From positions 9,077,001 through 9,141,000 of the forward strand of contig JAYKKI010000016.1 of assembly GCA_039881145.1 (NCBI GenBank): a stretch of 64,000 bases of DNA, in the 5' to 3' direction. Positions within the stretch are counted from its first letter, which is position 1. Each line of letters begins with the position of its first letter. The notes under the pieces were generated by a model. The model was not told the origin of the DNA and searched no databases. It saw only the letters and a program-made list of their open reading frames with translations. The translations under genes were made by a program, and so were the position numbers. Below, piece after piece: positions 35,351 to 46,694 of this stretch. Source of the DNA: Druceiella hillmani. Its lineage: Eukaryota > Arthropoda > Insecta > Lepidoptera > Hepialidae.

Positions 35351-37900
35351 CTATGATACAACAATTTTACAAACAAAACATTCCGAACAATATTTAATCC
35401 TCCTGTCATAATTCAATATTGTTATTGAACTTGTTTCAAGTTTTGAAATAATATTGAATTGAAGGTTAGATATAATGGTAAATACCATTACTACTCATAT
35501 TTTATTTTTGTAGTTTTGGCAGTCCACACAGTATCCCGTGGAAACAGGTTTTCGAAAACTCAACTTTCTTAGGTGGTCGAAGCAGTATAACTCACAAAAC
35601 ATAACTTTACAAGGAATTTTACTATAAACAGCTAATTATGTTATCAATGATTCCACTGGTTATAAAAATAACCTTTTTATGTTCTGTGTTTTGATTGAAT
35701 AGGTGATATTTAAGAACATTTTTTTCTTAATTTTTCTTTATTAAAAAAAATTATGATGATATATTTTCCTGAGAGTGTACCGAAATGCCAGGAAGGCTAT
35801 TAATTCCAGTCATTTTAGTGCCAATAACAGAAAATGTTTGAATATCGATAATAATTTAGAAGTTTTCTATTTGTGGTCAAATGGCAGCAATGTATCGGAT
35901 ACGCAAACATAGTGAAGAATCTAATGTTGCGATTACCCAGCCAAAGAAGATGATCTAAAACTTTAAATAAAGTTCTTTGATTGAATGCAGGCTAACAAAC
36001 CTAAGATAAGCCAAATACTCCCAAATAGAGTGTTTACATTTCTTTTAAGTTGATTACCAACTTCCACTACAATTCGCAACAAAACTCAAATAATTTTCTT
36101 CCATTTTCAATAGTTTAAGAATCGTAACAAATAAAAAAATGAACTACATTAGTGACTTTCCAAAGCTACTTATTAAATATTAAGTAACAAAGCGTAGATT
36201 TTGGCAACGGTAGAGGGGTCATCTCTTATCTAATTGAAAGATGACCTACAAAATATCTTTGTAGGGATACAAAATTTGTGATCTCTTTTTCAATAAATAC
36301 TAACTAAAGTAAACATAGTTTATCGAGCGAAAGAAAGTTTCAAAATTGTGTATTGTTAAAATTAATTTATAGTTAGAGTTTGCCAGCCAACTAGTTTAGA
36401 GAGTATCTAAACTAGTTGGCTGGCAAATATTTTTGATATTTTTTAAAATTTTTTGTTCACGTTATAATTCCAAGAATATTCTGCTATTTATGGTATAGTA
36501 AGTATACGTAAAAATGAATATTGCAATATTGTTTTTAAATTTCTCTGTGAATTTAATGACGCAAAGATAAAAGAGATTTTTATTATTTTTTCTTCCTCAA
36601 TGTATTTTCAATAATAAGACACGTTTTCGTCTTTTATTCAATTCAATTATTTAGTTTATTGTTAAACAGAAGATGAGTGAATTCAAATCAAATAAAACTA
36701 TTTTACTCTTAATGAAGTCACTTTTAAAATAAGGGTTGTATGTTTTATTTTCATGATATTTATTTTATTTATAATCCTACATTTTGACATGTAGCATCAA
36801 AAATATTACATAAAAAGAATATTCATTGATTGCTGCAATTTTCCCATTTTCTTATTAAAATGTGTTTCCACATATAAATTAAAATATTTTAATTTCAATT
36901 TGGTTACTAGTTTTATGTGGATTTACATTGAAGTATAGTTTTGAATTATTTTTCATTCATTTCTGCAATTGCAAAATTGATTCAAAGTGGGTTATTTTAA
37001 AATAACTATATACCAAAGCCTACATTTTGGGGCTATAATATAAGATTTATAATTCTGAAGTTTTTTATTACTGAAAATTACACATTTTTTCTGAGAATCG
37101 ATATTATAATATATTCCAGCATAATAATGACTCAAGCAATAATATATAACAAATCTCTCTATAAAATGTAGTATTCGCGTAAAATTGAAATTTGTTGCAA
37201 CGTTATGAAATACGATTTTCAAATGTTTAATTTAGTAGTATGAGCAATTGACTCAGAATTATGTAAATATCTACCCTAAACTGCCGTTCAAAAAGGCATT
37301 GATTAAAATTCGTGTAATTACTTCAAAAAAACGGAAGCAAAGGTGATTAACATAGATGAATATTCCACTTCAACTACATGCTTAAATGAAAACAAACTGA
37401 AGTTTAACCGAATTTATATTCCTTTTATATGTATTTGAATCCATCGAGGGTATATTTAGGGCCCTCTTCCTTATTATCTGCTATGTAATAACATGTTATT
37501 GCCCGTGGAATAAATGTTTGTGTTTGAATGAGTCACTTTATTTTCACTTTTGATGCGTTTCCAATTTTCTTCAAATTTTCCTTTTACCAAATTCATAACT
37601 TTTATATTTATGATAGAGTATAAAGGCTGTTTAAATGGGGTTGTTTAAGAGAGGTATTAGAATCTACAAATACGGTAAGCAAACAAGATCAAGCTGTCAA
37701 GATAAATAAACATCCAAATAATATTGGCTATAGGTCATTTTATAACGAATAATTTTCTAATTAACTACGTGAATTTTTAACCGATTTAAAAGAAAGACCA
37801 TGTTCTATATTTGACGCGTTTGTATTTTTTCTTGTATGTAAAATTATAACTAGAAGATATGTTGGCCGATTTTCATAACCCTTTTTTTTGGAAGAAAATG
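35351..37900. other. AT-rich DNA, no gene seen
   Basis: No gene is supported. Besides the hairpin at 36379-36427 there is an imperfect palindrome at about 35411-35461 (ATTCAATATTGTTATTGAAC and its mirror). Confidence 0.55.
36379..36427. repeat. Perfect 22-bp-arm hairpin
   Basis: The arms 36379-36400 and 36406-36427 are exact reverse complements around a 5-nt GAGTA loop (core GCCAGCCAACTAG). The arms have higher GC than the surroundings. A tight, perfect stem of this size suggests a very recent inverted duplication or a selected structure. It is shorter than a typical animal pre-miRNA (about 49 nt against 60-80 nt). Confidence 0.85.
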
Positions 37901-37919
37901 ATTTCTAATAGGTTCTTTG

Positions 37920-38460
37920 TAAATATTATAAGGACTTGATAATGGATTCCGCACAAATACGAAGTAACTGCTTGAAGGATAAGTGTAAGAAACCGCCTAT
38001 GACAAAAATTGATGTCAAAAAATTGATATTGAACAAATTTGACGCGTCTTTTATAAGTACTTTAGTCATAGATTTTGTCTGATTGGATGCACTTGACTCT
38101 CCTTGATAAACTCTTGATCACAATGGTGACAAGGGCCTGATAATAGAAACGGAACGTCATTGTAGGAACTATTCAACCACAAAATATAAATTTATCATGC
38201 TTGTGCTTTTTTACTTTTACTTGATGAGCCTTTTAGTCACAAGTCGAGGTCAGGGTCTGATAATGAAGTTTAAAATTAATGACAAAATTCCTCAATATTA
38301 GTACTTCGATATTAGTACTTCGTAACCTAAGTGTTACGGAGATTTAGTTTGATGACTACAGGCTGGTTTAACTTGTTTAGAGAAGCGTTTTGGCAACAAT
38401 TGGGAACCAATTTCTGAATACGGAGGGGGAAATTCGTGACAACAACTGTATATACATACA

Positions 38461-38503
<43 letters not shown>

Positions 38504-38519
38504 ATATATATATATATAT

Positions 38520-38571
<52 letters not shown>

Positions 38572-38830
38572 CATTTAGGGTCGTTGGACTTGTCTTAATA
38601 AAAACTTTGAATCAAAGTATTGGCTAGAGTCAGTTGATATATTTGATAGATTATGACAGGCACACCATAATGTTGAAGTCCAAGTTCATTGACTTTGGTC
38701 TCGCTTGAATTGTTTGACGAGTATTTTGGTCACAAGTCTTGGCCAGGGTCTGACGATGGTGTCGAAAGATGGTAACAGAAACCCCTCAGTCGTGAAGAGT
38801 AAACTCATGCTGTTCGAAACCATCCGACTT
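37920..38830 (+). repeat. Degenerate tandem repeat, period about 120 bp
   Basis: The landmark (G)GTCTGATAATGG occurs in variant forms near 37931, 38128, 38250, 38625 and 38741. Each is followed by AACAGAAAC-type and CCTCA-type blocks and then TTTGGTCACAAGTC before the next unit. Some spacings are close to 120 bp. Others are longer where units are lost or interrupted by the (TA)n tract at 38450-38570. An inverted relative lies at about 44640-44900. No open frame persists across units. Confidence 0.6.
38450..38570. repeat. (TA)n microsatellite
   Basis: About 120 bp of TA repeats, interrupted twice by TTGATATATA. It lies within the degenerate 120-bp tandem array. Confidence 0.95.
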
Positions 38831-41080
38831 ACATTGACATAAGCAAAAAAGCAATAAAGTAATTAGGTTGGTATGTATTTACAGTTCTGTACAAATGAAG
38901 CAATTAAGATACTAATAGATGAGAGATAGCTAAAAATGTATATCCATGTACATAAAAAGTCGTATAGTAATAGGATATTAAGGAAATTAATATTTAAGTA
39001 TTACAGGTACGTACAAAAACAGCTTAATTAGGTTCCTAGATAAGCAGTAAATATACAGCAGTAGTTTAATTAATTGCATATTTTATCCGACTACGGATAA
39101 TGTCATTGATATTTCCGTATGTACGTATTTAGCTATGTATGTAAGTACACACGTAACTATGCAGGTAGATATGATTATACTTAAATTCTTTAAATGCCAT
39201 AAATGTATGCTTTGATTTCAACAAAGGAGATATTATTAAATTAAAAACAAAAACCACCTTTTTTATATATTTTTTTCAGCAATTTGAAAGTATAAAGCAA
39301 TTATAGATAATTTTTTTTTAAATTCGACCTCTTAATATAGTTTCAATTTCTGACTTATCCGAATGCCAAAATGTATTTTCCTTTAATCATTATTTGTATA
39401 TAAATAAAAATTTAAGTTAATTTTTGTAATTTGTTTATTTATTTAAATTTTTTGTAATTTGTTAATTTCAGGTCGTGGGCTTTGTATAAATATGAGTTAT
39501 AATTTTATCATTCTACTTTTAATTTAGGGGATGTATGTAATTATCGTTTTAAAGTTTGCTGTCTATTTCTCACTTACACCGTTAAAAATTATCACAATTT
39601 CGCTTATTTGATATGTCAATTGCGTAAAACGATTTACTTTTGAAATTTATGTCAACGGAACGTACATATTAAATCATGAAAGGAGTGTATTTTTGAGTGA
39701 TTAAGAAAGGGTTAACCATTAAACTCAATAATCGCCAGTGCCAGTAAAAATAATTTTTCGCATGACAATTAATATCTACGGCTATAAATATTTTTAAAAT
39801 CAGTTTAGATTACATTTTCAAATATATCTGATTATGCTCATATCTGTCATAATTAGATTATTATTGCACCTGTCATAATGTTTTAAATTCGTGTATTTTT
39901 TTTGTCCTAATGGTAATATCACGAATAAAAGTTATTTATAGTCCATGTCTGCTGCTGAGATACTTATAATAAGACATCAATCAGTAACGTAGAAAGAAAA
40001 CCTCCTAAAAAATATGTGTGGATATTCTCTTTTAATATTAATGATTTTTTAAGTAGAATGACAGTTGTGGGAAGTAATTTTATTACCACATTTGTTGACA
40101 ATTTAATATGCTTCAGTGCGCGCAAAAGCGCACATTAAACTCCCTAGTTAGTAAACATACTTTACGATATATCTACGCAGGAATATTCATGGCATCATGA
40201 AACTGTCTTCATAAATCCAATTTTTCCCCAAACAGAGGGAAGGTTTGAAGTAAACTATATTTGCTGCACTATATAACCATCATGAATGGCTCTATAAATA
40301 AATTTTTTGCCCGATGTAGTATCTTCCATCCAAATATGTCTCTTAAGATTATTTGTTATTTTTCAAATTCATTTATCTTTGTAAGTTTGAAAAGTTTTTT
40401 AATCTAGCTTTACGTATAAATTCGATATTTATGCATTTACCACTTTTAATATATTGCGGTACTGTAAGACAAGAATTTAATTTTTCTACACTCTGAAAGT
40501 ACTTTCTCCAAACGAGTTGAATTGCTGCTGTATGCTCTATTGTATATTGGTCTATACAAATTCAGTCTACTTGAAATTATGTATCTCAATCATATAAGAA
40601 ATTTAAAAATTAATCTTCGTAATAAATTTTCTTCAAATTTTCAAGGTTAATCCTTTGAAAAGCTTGGTATACAATTTAATACCAGGGTTGTATTAAAACC
40701 GGTTTCAAGTTATTAATCATTAATTTGTTTTTACAACTTTGATGACGATTCCGGACGGTAACAAATAGCACGATCTTACATAGTTGTGTTGCATATTCAT
40801 ACCAAAATATTATTATTGTGACATTTTGTTACTACCGATAGGAAAAAAGTAAAACGATCAAAAACATATCAAATATACGACACCAGTAAATTCCATGCTT
40901 TGTACTCAAAATTTACCACTAATTTACTAACATGGTAATGTGCAAAAATGTATATTTAATGAAATACAAACCTGCAAAGCATATAGACATTTGAACGATG
41001 GTTTCATAAGATCTGCGAAGGAAAGGTTCATGAAGGAGTAGTTCGTCACGATTCGTGTTCACCTTAAGTAAAAGGAAAAT
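38831..41080. other. AT-rich DNA, no gene seen
   Basis: No gene is supported. A small GC-containing palindrome at about 40118-40134 (GTGCGC...GCGCAC) is flanked by TTTAAT/ATTAAA. A patch of TAYGTA repeats near 39115-39175 looks like simple-sequence decay. Confidence 0.55.
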
Positions 41081-41520
41081 GTTAATTATTACAGTAGAGA
41101 AAATTGTTTACGATACTATTAATGTTTTTAAAGTATAATCGTTTACGATACTATTATGTAAATACGACCTGTAAGTGAAAAAAAATGTTAATTATTACAG
41201 TATAGAAAATTGTTTACGATACTATTAATATTTTTAATGTATAATTGTTTACGATACTATTATGTAAATACGAGCTGTAAGAGAAAGAAAAAAGTTAATG
41301 ATTACAGTATAGAAAATTGTTTACGATACTAGGTAATGTTTTTAATGTATAATTGTTTACGACACTATTATGTAAATACGAGCTGTAAGTGAAAGAAAAA
41401 TGTTAATTATTACAGTGTAGAAAATTGTTTACGATACTATTATGTAAATACGAGCTGTAAGTGAAAAAAAAATGTTAATTATTACAGTATAGAAAAATGT
41501 TTACGATATTATTAATTGTT
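41081..41520 (+). repeat. Tandem array, unit 106-108 bp, about 4.5 copies
   Basis: Units start at GTTAATTATTACAGT at 41081, 41187, 41294, 41402 and 41474, giving spacings of 106, 107, 108 and 72. The 72-bp unit has lost one sub-repeat. Each full unit contains two sub-repeats, TGTTTACGATACTATTA, plus TATGTAAATACGA(G/C)CTGTAAG. Copies are about 90% or more alike, so the array is recent compared with the rest of the window. It looks satellite-like, with no coding content. Confidence 0.92.
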
Positions 41521-41886
41521 GAAATGTAATAACAATAACTTTCATATAGGATCTTTTATTCTTATTAATGTATCTGTTTTTACGATTTAACCCAATTATA
41601 ATTTAATTATAATGTACTTTCTAACTCTGATATTATAATCAGGTGTCTTCAGAGTAAATTAAAGATAATTCCAACTAATCAGTTGATAGTGTTGTAAATG
41701 CATCCTATTAATCCTTGGCATCATAATTAAAAGTTGGGTTTTATGATTAATTACATTTAGTCCTTACGTTTCAGATAAAGTACGTTGGCTTATTGATGTG
41801 TTTTAATTTTTCTTAAAAAAATAGTACCTAAATATAGAGATTTCATGTAGACAACCATAAGGCGAAACATTAACTTCACATCGGAC

Positions 41887-41930
41887 ATATATATGGGTTG
41901 TAATTAAATTTAATTACAACCCATATATAT
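41887..41930. repeat. Perfect 44-bp palindrome without loop
   Basis: The halves 41887-41908 and 41909-41930 are exact reverse complements with no spacer (core GGGTTGTAATTAAA and its mirror). Its centre, TTAAATTTAA, is AT-only. It can extrude as a cruciform. Confidence 0.9.
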
Positions 41931-42281
41931 TTGATTGTATTATCTCTAGACTAACATTAAGGGGAAAATAAATGAAATAAATTAAACCTCTTTACAAATT
42001 AATTATTATGTAATTATTTATTGAAAGCAGTATTGAAATAATAGCACGAAATTACAATTAATTTAGTAATCAAAAATTAATAATTCAACAATATTATTTG
42101 TTGAGTTTAATATTAATTTCAAATGATTAATGTTTAAGTACATTTTTTATTTAGTTACTTATAATATTCATGTAGTTTAAAAAAAAAATTCAAGTTTTCG
42201 TAATTTATTTTCTCACTAAATTTTTAAGTTATTTTTCGTTGTAAATTGTCTTTGGTGATAATGATGGCGTGTTGATAATAC

Positions 42282-42360
42282 GATGATATTGTAAAATCAT
42301 AAAGAAATAAACTGGATTGGATAGATCCCAGTTCATTTCGTTTTAGTTTCACAATATCAT
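42282..42360. repeat. Imperfect inverted repeat, about 31-bp arms
   Basis: The arm around 42285-42315 (GATATTGTAAAATC...AAACTGG) pairs with 42328-42358 (CCAGTTCATTTCG...CAATATC), with about six mismatches and a 12-nt loop. It is directly followed by a second, better hairpin at 42374-42460. Confidence 0.65.
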
Positions 42361-42373
42361 GACATAAGAATTA

Positions 42374-42460
42374 CAAAGACAAAATACACGTCTTAGTTTT
42401 CTAATATTTTTAAAACGCTGTTTCAAAATATTAGAAAACTAAGACGTGTATTTTGCTTTG
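42374..42460. repeat. Inverted repeat with about 36-bp arms
   Basis: The arm 42374-42410 and arm 42425-42460 are reverse complements with a single one-base indel. At least 30 consecutive pairs are perfect (core ACACGTCTTAGTTTTCTAATA). The 14-nt loop is TAAAACGCTGTTTC. Near-perfect arms imply recent formation or conservation. Folded length is about 87 nt, within the pre-miRNA range. No evidence of expression can be seen. Confidence 0.85.
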
Positions 42461-42975
42461 CAATGAAAATATACGTCAATTAATTTTTTTAAAACTCCTG
42501 AGATAAATTCATTACTTTATTAGAACTCAACTATTATCTATAAAATGTTAAAAGTAAAATAAATAAGTGAAAAATAAAAACGGTTTAATTTTTTTTTAAG
42601 AATTCGTTTTTTTAAAAAAAAAATTTCCTATATTTTTCTATATGAAAATATTCTGTATTTTCCTGCAGGTAAAGGAAAAAAACTGGTGCTATTAATTCAT
42701 TTCGAATTCTGCTTACTTCAACTTTACACAAGCATAATAGATACTGTCTTATAATATTAAAATACAGTGCGAAATATGGCCTTTTGAAATATATATCCTG
42801 ACTCACTCGAATTAGACTTACTACATTTATATTACTAAAAAATGCAAAACTGTATATTACTATAATTCACTGACATTATTCCTCGTGCATCATTTACCGT
42901 TTTGACATTTAAATATAATTTTATGACTAAAATATAAATAATTAAGAATTTATTAGTTTCTAAAATGATTTAAAA

Positions 42976-43032
42976 ATTAATTTCATGAAATTAAGAAATT
43001 TAAATTTAGAAATTTAATTTCATGAAATTAAT
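42976..43032. repeat. Nested palindrome
   Basis: Two copies of the self-palindromic TTAATTTCATGAAATTAA (near 42977 and 43014) flank AGAAATTTAAATTTAGAAA. The whole interval is close to its own reverse complement. Confidence 0.75.
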
Positions 43033-44639
43033 GGCTTAAGATAATTAGTACGGCTGTGCTCTTGAAACTAGACCAAGCAATAAAAGTTGAAACAGATTTA
43101 AAAAGTTTCTAAGTTCAGTTTTTGTTATTTCTAAATTGGGAAAATTGTGAGATATCAGATTATTTTCCTTCCATGGCAGGGGTTAATTTTGCTTTACTTA
43201 TATTCTATTTAATAATTTATTTATGTACCGCATTGAAATGATTTGTAACTCTTCGTTGTAGGGGTAACCTGAATGTCTAAATGACTTTTTTCTGCTAAGT
43301 TTGATTTGCAGTCGAATCATATTTAGACATGAAACTGTGAAATATTATAGATACCATTTAGATTCTTTCAATTATTGATTGCGACTAGGCAATATTTAAT
43401 GGTTTTAATTTTACTTGAAACCAATATTTTAATGATGTTCAATTTATGGAAATGTTACGAAGAATTAAACTTAATGCAAATATGAATTTTTGTATGTGTG
43501 TATTTTCTTCATGGGATTTTATCAATTTTAAACATTATCACTAATTTTTTTCTCTTTCAGAAAGCACTTAAACTACCGTCCATAACACCTATGAATTTAA
43601 AGTTGTAATGTAAAATTTAAAACACGAAAATTGATAAGTTATTACTACAACTATATAATGATTGCACATTTTTTCAACATATTACAAATTGGTGTTACGT
43701 GATTTAAATATAAGTATATGTGGATAATAGAATCTTTATTGTACTCGTCTCGTTTGCACTTATCCATTTATTTAAAATAATTAAGAAGCGCGCAATGTAA
43801 ACCTCACAAATATATGCCATTTTCGGCTATTTTTTTCTTTACTTTTTTTAGGTGTCTCGGAATCATGTTTTCGGAAAATGACTAATTCATATTTTTTAAA
43901 CCTTCTTTCGTACGTAACAATAATATCAAGTCTGCACTTTTAGATAGTCTTCTAACCATTAGAATCCGCGGTACGTACGAGTACGTGTAATATTAACGGC
44001 GCCGCTTGGCAATGCAAACTACAAACCAATCGACCGTATTTATGTACAAGTTTACAGAGTGAGATAGTATATAATCCACTAAGAAACAATTTCACAGAAT
44101 TGATATACGAGTTTGTTATTTTTCTTCTAACTCATTAAATTTAAATATCACTTTTATTATATTTCCATTAAAATATCACTTGAATTACTTATATAATGCG
44201 AACATTTCTCCAATAAATTTAATTTATGCTATCCACACTATGTCCACAATAGATGATATAATAATAAGGTTACGGATTAGTTTTTTAGAACGTTGTAGCA
44301 ACAGATATGAAATTTAATAATTATATAATCAGTGAACCTGCAGAATCAGGGTTTAGGAGTTGAAACTCGGAGTTTGACAAACAGCAGATTCTCAAGTTTT
44401 TCGGTTTAGGCAGGCAGTATATTTAAAGCGTCAAGATTTGTAGATCAAAGATTTAAGTTATAATAATATTCCATTATCATGGAGAATGAATACGTATGCG
44501 GAAGTTGCATAAGTATCGGACAAGTAAAAGTAGATTAAAAACATCGCTTCATGCATTTGTACATACCTACATAATATTTTCTTCCATGTTAATTTATTGT
44601 TACGTCAAAACAAGTGAAACAAATCCAAACGCGATGATT
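43033..44639. other. AT-rich DNA, no gene seen
   Basis: No gene or clear repeat is recognised. A GC-richer islet at 43965-44040 (CCGCGGTACGTACGAGTACG, then AACGGCGCCGCTTGGCAATGC) stands out strongly from background. Confidence 0.5.
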
Positions 44640-44900
44640 TAATTCTCATCAGTGACCAGTTCCTGTCACCATTTTCTGGTTCCATCATTGAATCCTGATT
44701 TTGCTAAAGGGTAGATGTATATCACCGTTCGTCGTATCAAATCTTTAGACTCTCGTATTAGATCCATGATTATACCTATATCTTCCAAACTTCATAATAG
44801 CATCTATGCTGTTAGGTGTGAATAATTGTTCATGAATTGTATGATAATTTTTTCATGGTCAGATTCTAACAAAAGTTTTATAATGAGAGTTTCTGTTTCA
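44640..44900 (-). repeat. Inverted relative of the 120-bp tandem repeat family
   Basis: Read on the minus strand it shows AATCAGGATTCAATGATGGAAC, then AAAATGGTGACAGGAAC and TTGTTAGAATCTGACCATG. These fit the GTCTGATAATGG and GATGGTAACAGAAAC blocks of the 37920-38830 array, in the same order and about one period apart. It is diverged; two units at most. Confidence 0.45.
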
Positions 44901-46415
44901 AATAAAAAAATAATCATAGAAATAGGTTCATAAATGTCTGCAATATGAAATAACAAAACTCCTTCTTTTTTGAAATCGTATATAAATAAGACTTTTCCAT
45001 TTTCTCAAATTCCATAAAAAATACACAAATTAGGTGTAAAAAATGTTTACCCAAATTTCCAAAAAATATTATATATTTTTTGTCATAAAAATTTGTTTCT
45101 TTTATACTTACTTTTTAGAAGAACACGTCGGATTACTTTTATCATAAATATAAGTAACTCTGTGTAGATTATGAGGGTCATAAAATAATCCAACCCGAAA
45201 CAAGGTTTCAGAAATAAATGGGAGGCTATGTAAGAAAATGACTTTTCATATTTCATTCAAGGTATTTTTCTGACATTTATCTATGCGAAAAAATCCGGTT
45301 TTTCTATTAAATAACTCAATAATCACAAGGAGAAAAAACCTAATTTTTCAAAATGAATACTGAGAATTTGATTCCTACTCAGATTATATCACAAAAAACA
45401 GAGATAACCAGATTTGTTTAAAGCCAAAGATCAGTTATACTGTAAAACGAACAAAAATTAGTGTACAATAATTATAAGCTTTCAGTACGACTCGAATGTT
45501 ATAGCAAAATACTTTAAAAGGCGAGTAATAACTTTGCAGAATGCTCAGGTTTTCCATACAACAAAGTAATACACATTATGACATTGTGTTTTCTTGACTA
45601 GAGAGTTTCTGTTTTTGCTTCGGTTAATTTAGATAATTATATTTTGGTTTTTATTTTAAAGTGAAAAATAATAAAAATGATTACAAGTGATATGGATATG
45701 GAAATATTGAGTCACGATGTTAATTAATTAATTAAAAATAAAATTACTGAAATTAGTTAGTTAACCTTATCCTCTAGGATTATTCAATAAAAACTTGAGT
45801 TATTAATTTTTAATATACATATACATACACTCGTTTAAAATAGATACAGATATAGATTTTGATCTTTGCTTATAAATTATGGAAATTAAGTTAAGAAAAG
45901 TAATTGTGTGATTTAATAACTCACCTTTATTACTTCTTGCTCATAGTAACGAAACACAGTGATGTAGACCAAGTTTCAATAGTTCAGCTTGTCAGACATA
46001 TCTCCTTTTAGTCATCGCCTTCACAAATTTTGTGGGCAATTCAATATTTGGTTGAAAACGAAAGTTACCCGTAGGATCGGTTTAAATTTATTTTTACTTT
46101 GGTACACTTACTTAGAATAATTATCATTAAAAAGAAAATTAAGGACAAACACAGTGGAGTAATTGAAAGATCGATGAAAATTTAAGTCATTATGTGAATT
46201 ATTATCTTTGTGGAGAGCTGTAATACATAATTATTTAAGAGCATTCAAATTAAAAAGCTGTTTGTCTCTTTTAAATCGCTGTTAAGAATATTGACGGTAT
46301 ACGAGTAATTTTTTTTTGTATTTGTATTTTGAAATAATGTCAAGATATATTTTGGGAGTCCTGAATTTAACAACAAAAAAAAATTATATAGGTCATGGAT
46401 ATGAATAAAATTGAC
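44901..46415. other. AT-rich DNA, no gene seen
   Basis: No gene is supported. There is only a short TAAT tandem at about 45720-45735. Confidence 0.55.
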
Positions 46416-46426
46416 AATGTCGTGAA

Positions 46427-46683
46427 CCCACAATCAAATGAAACTACGTGATGTAGTATTATTCCTACTTTCTTTAATTTCTTTACCACCACCTAGGTTT
46501 CGTTGTATTACAATATCTTCAGGTGGGATATTACCAAAGATGAATCCCACCTGAAGATGTTGTATTACAACGAAACCTAGGTCGTGGTAAAAAAATTAAA
46601 GAAAGTAGAAATAATACTTCACGTAGTTTCATTTAATTGTGAATAATGAATTTCTACAAAATTAACGCCAAATATATTCAATA
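46427..46683 (+). mobile_element. Hairpin element family, second near-complete copy with target duplication
   Basis: The left arm (about 46428-46541) and right arm (46544-46641) share the same outer (CACAAT.AAATGAAACTACG) and inner (ATCTTCAGGTGGGATATTA) sequences as 28095-28365. The right arm lacks the last dozen bases next to the loop. The tail GAATAATGAATTTCTACAAA, ATTAACGCCAAATATATTCAATA follows. An 11-bp direct repeat AATGTCGTGAA flanks it (46416-46426 and 46684-46694). It has no protein-coding capacity. Confidence 0.88.
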
Positions 46684-46694
46684 AATGTCGTGAA

